A DNA stretch of 6,317 nt from Anaerolineales bacterium. GTDB lineage: Bacteria > Chloroflexota > Anaerolineae > Anaerolineales > E44-bin32. The position numbers and the translations under genes are program-made. Where the stretch lies: contig WVZH01000216.1 in the NCBI GenBank assembly GCA_011772595.1, forward strand, positions 90,284 to 96,600, read 5' to 3'. Of this stretch, positions 5,349-6,317 are shown piece by piece; within the stretch, counting starts at the first letter, position 1, and each line of letters starts with the position of its first letter. Below the pieces are notes generated by a model that was given only the letters and a program-made list of their open reading frames with translations, was not told the DNA's origin and ran no database searches.

Positions 5349-5456
5349 ATGAATCTTCCTTCAATCTCAACACAACAGCAACGCAGGGTGGATGAGTTCT
5401 TTGACCTAAATACCTTTTCCGTTGCTACCCGTATAACATCGTGGATTGATAGGTGA
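5349..5456 (+). CDS. Possible small ORF (35 aa) before the peptidase gene
   Basis: An ATG at 5349 opens a 35-codon frame, starting MNLPSIST and ending SWIDR, that stops at TGA 5454-5456. The stop overlaps the Shine-Dalgarno of the peptidase gene, whose GTG is 13 bases further on. A weak AGG-rich site lies upstream (AGGTAGG). The composition is protein-like, with no membrane segment and no family I recognise. It could be a translated leader that couples to the peptidase gene, or chance. Confidence 0.25.
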   Translation: MNLPSISTQQQRRVDEFFDLNTFSVATRITSWIDR

Positions 5457-5469
5457 AGGAGGTGGGTGA

Positions 5470-6317
5470 GTGACGCGCCGTCTGTCCTCCATACTGGGGA
5501 GTGGTGCCGCCGTTTCAACAATATTTCTTACGCTTTTGTTGGGCATCACGGTAACGCGCAACGAAGCGATCCCAGAGTTTCCGAACGCTATTCAATTCTA
5601 TTTGTCAGCGTCAAGTGAGTCGATGATTGAATCGGTCGAGATCGAGATTGGCACCGACGCGTTAGCATGCGGAGAGATCCTGACGCGTGCCCTCCCTGAC
5701 GAGTTCACACCCGGCACTTCGGTTGAAGTCGAATGGAAGTGGAACATGCGACAGAGGGGCACACTCCCACCTGGGACGATGATCTGGTGGCGTTGGAATA
5801 TCAAGGATGCGGCGGGCAACGTTTTGAGCACTCCCGAACAGGAGCTGCTTTTTACCGACGACACCGTCAATTGGCGGGTGTTGGAAACGGCTTCACTTGA
5901 ACTCCATTGGTATGAGGGAACGATGGATTTTGCTCGCAGTTTGATCGACGCAGGCGAAGAGTCGCTTGAAAAACTACAGCAGGTAACCGGCGTCGGCGTG
6001 GCGGATCAGATCCAGGTATACATCTACGCCAGTTCGGGCGAGATGCAGTCGGCGACGCTTTTCGCTCCCGAGTGGAGTGGTGGCTTGGCGTTTCCAGACC
6101 ACCTCACCGTACTCATCGGCATATCACCTTTTCAATTGGAGTGGGGAAAGCGTGCTCTAGCGCACGAACTTTCACATGTTTTGATAGGTTACTATACCTT
6201 CTCCTGCGTTAACAGCATGCCCAATTGGCTTGGTGAGGGCTTGGCGATGTATGCCGAAGGTGAAATGGAAGCGTATTATGTTGATTTGATCTCGGAAGCG
6301 ATCGAAACAGATAGTCT
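5470..6317 (+). CDS. Membrane-anchored zinc metallopeptidase, peptidase MA-like (partial, runs off the window)
   Basis: The first 282 codons of a longer gene. A GTG start at 5470 is set by a near-perfect AAGGAGG 7 bases upstream and an in-frame stop directly before it. A hydrophobic segment at residues 13-28 after MTRRLSS looks like a signal peptide or membrane anchor, so the protein is probably extracytoplasmic. A beta-rich region (about 38-130, with VEWKWNMRQ and MIWWRWNIKD) precedes the peptidase domain. The zinc site is HELSH at 232-236 (HExxH), with the third-ligand glutamate E256 in PNWLGEGLAMYAEG, the pattern of gluzincin peptidase MA-like domains. The substrate is unknown. The paired Ig-like/peptidase-MA arrangement recalls proteins I associate with Chloroflexota. 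The C terminus lies beyond the window. Confidence 0.85.
   Translation, partial: MTRRLSSILGSGAAVSTIFLTLLLGITVTRNEAIPEFPNAIQFYLSASSESMIESVEIEIGTDALACGEILTRALPDEFTPGTSVEVEWKWNMRQRGTLPPGTMIWWRWNIKDAAGNVLSTPEQELLFTDDTVNWRVLETASLELHWYEGTMDFARSLIDAGEESLEKLQQVTGVGVADQIQVYIYASSGEMQSATLFAPEWSGGLAFPDHLTVLIGISPFQLEWGKRALAHELSHVLIGYYTFSCVNSMPNWLGEGLAMYAEGEMEAYYVDLISEAIETDS

Overview
The window looks like ordinary chromosome from a free-living bacterium, most plausibly a Chloroflexota (Anaerolineae-like) lineage. That placement is an inference from the style of the prohibitin-like, YtxH-like and peptidase-MA-like proteins and is not proven. There are no phage, transposon, CRISPR or tRNA/rRNA signatures. 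TGA is the normal stop codon of three genes here (the phosphatase, dtd and trpS), so the genetic code is standard.

Layout: a plus-strand alkaline-phosphatase-superfamily gene (11-1294) ends in a hairpin terminator at 1301-1338. This hairpin also faces a convergent minus-strand SPFH/prohibitin-like membrane protein gene (1354-2415). Further minus-strand genes follow: dtd (2562-3005, D-aminoacyl-tRNA deacylase), a 313-base non-coding gap carrying a degenerate heptamer repeat, trpS (3319-4308), and a 78-codon gene at 4321-4557. A divergent non-coding region (4558-5021) separates these from plus-strand genes: a YtxH-like small membrane protein (5022-5249, own terminator) and a membrane-anchored zinc peptidase of the MA type (5470 to the window edge, truncated at its C terminus).

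The most notable item is the gene at 4321-4557. A standard gene caller would miss it because it has an in-frame TGA at codon 12. Read through, it gives a complete Rdx-family (SelT/SelW/SelH-type) protein in which the TGA falls on the second redox position of the CxxC/CxxU motif. A hairpin with a G/GU-containing loop lies at the distance expected for a bacterial SECIS. I interpret it as a SelW-like selenoprotein, so the host should carry selA, selB, selC and selD.

This gene is co-directional with trpS, 12 bases upstream of it, and the trpS Shine-Dalgarno overlaps its stop codon. The TrpS protein carries four cysteines spaced C-x21-C-x6-C-x2-C, close to the iron-sulfur motif of Thermotoga maritima TrpRS. 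The selenoprotein-trpS pair therefore joins a redox protein to a probable Fe-S tRNA synthetase under one promoter, and Sec decoding could affect trpS translation through coupling. Dtd, downstream, removes D-amino acids mischarged onto tRNA, so the minus-strand block leans towards translation quality and redox.
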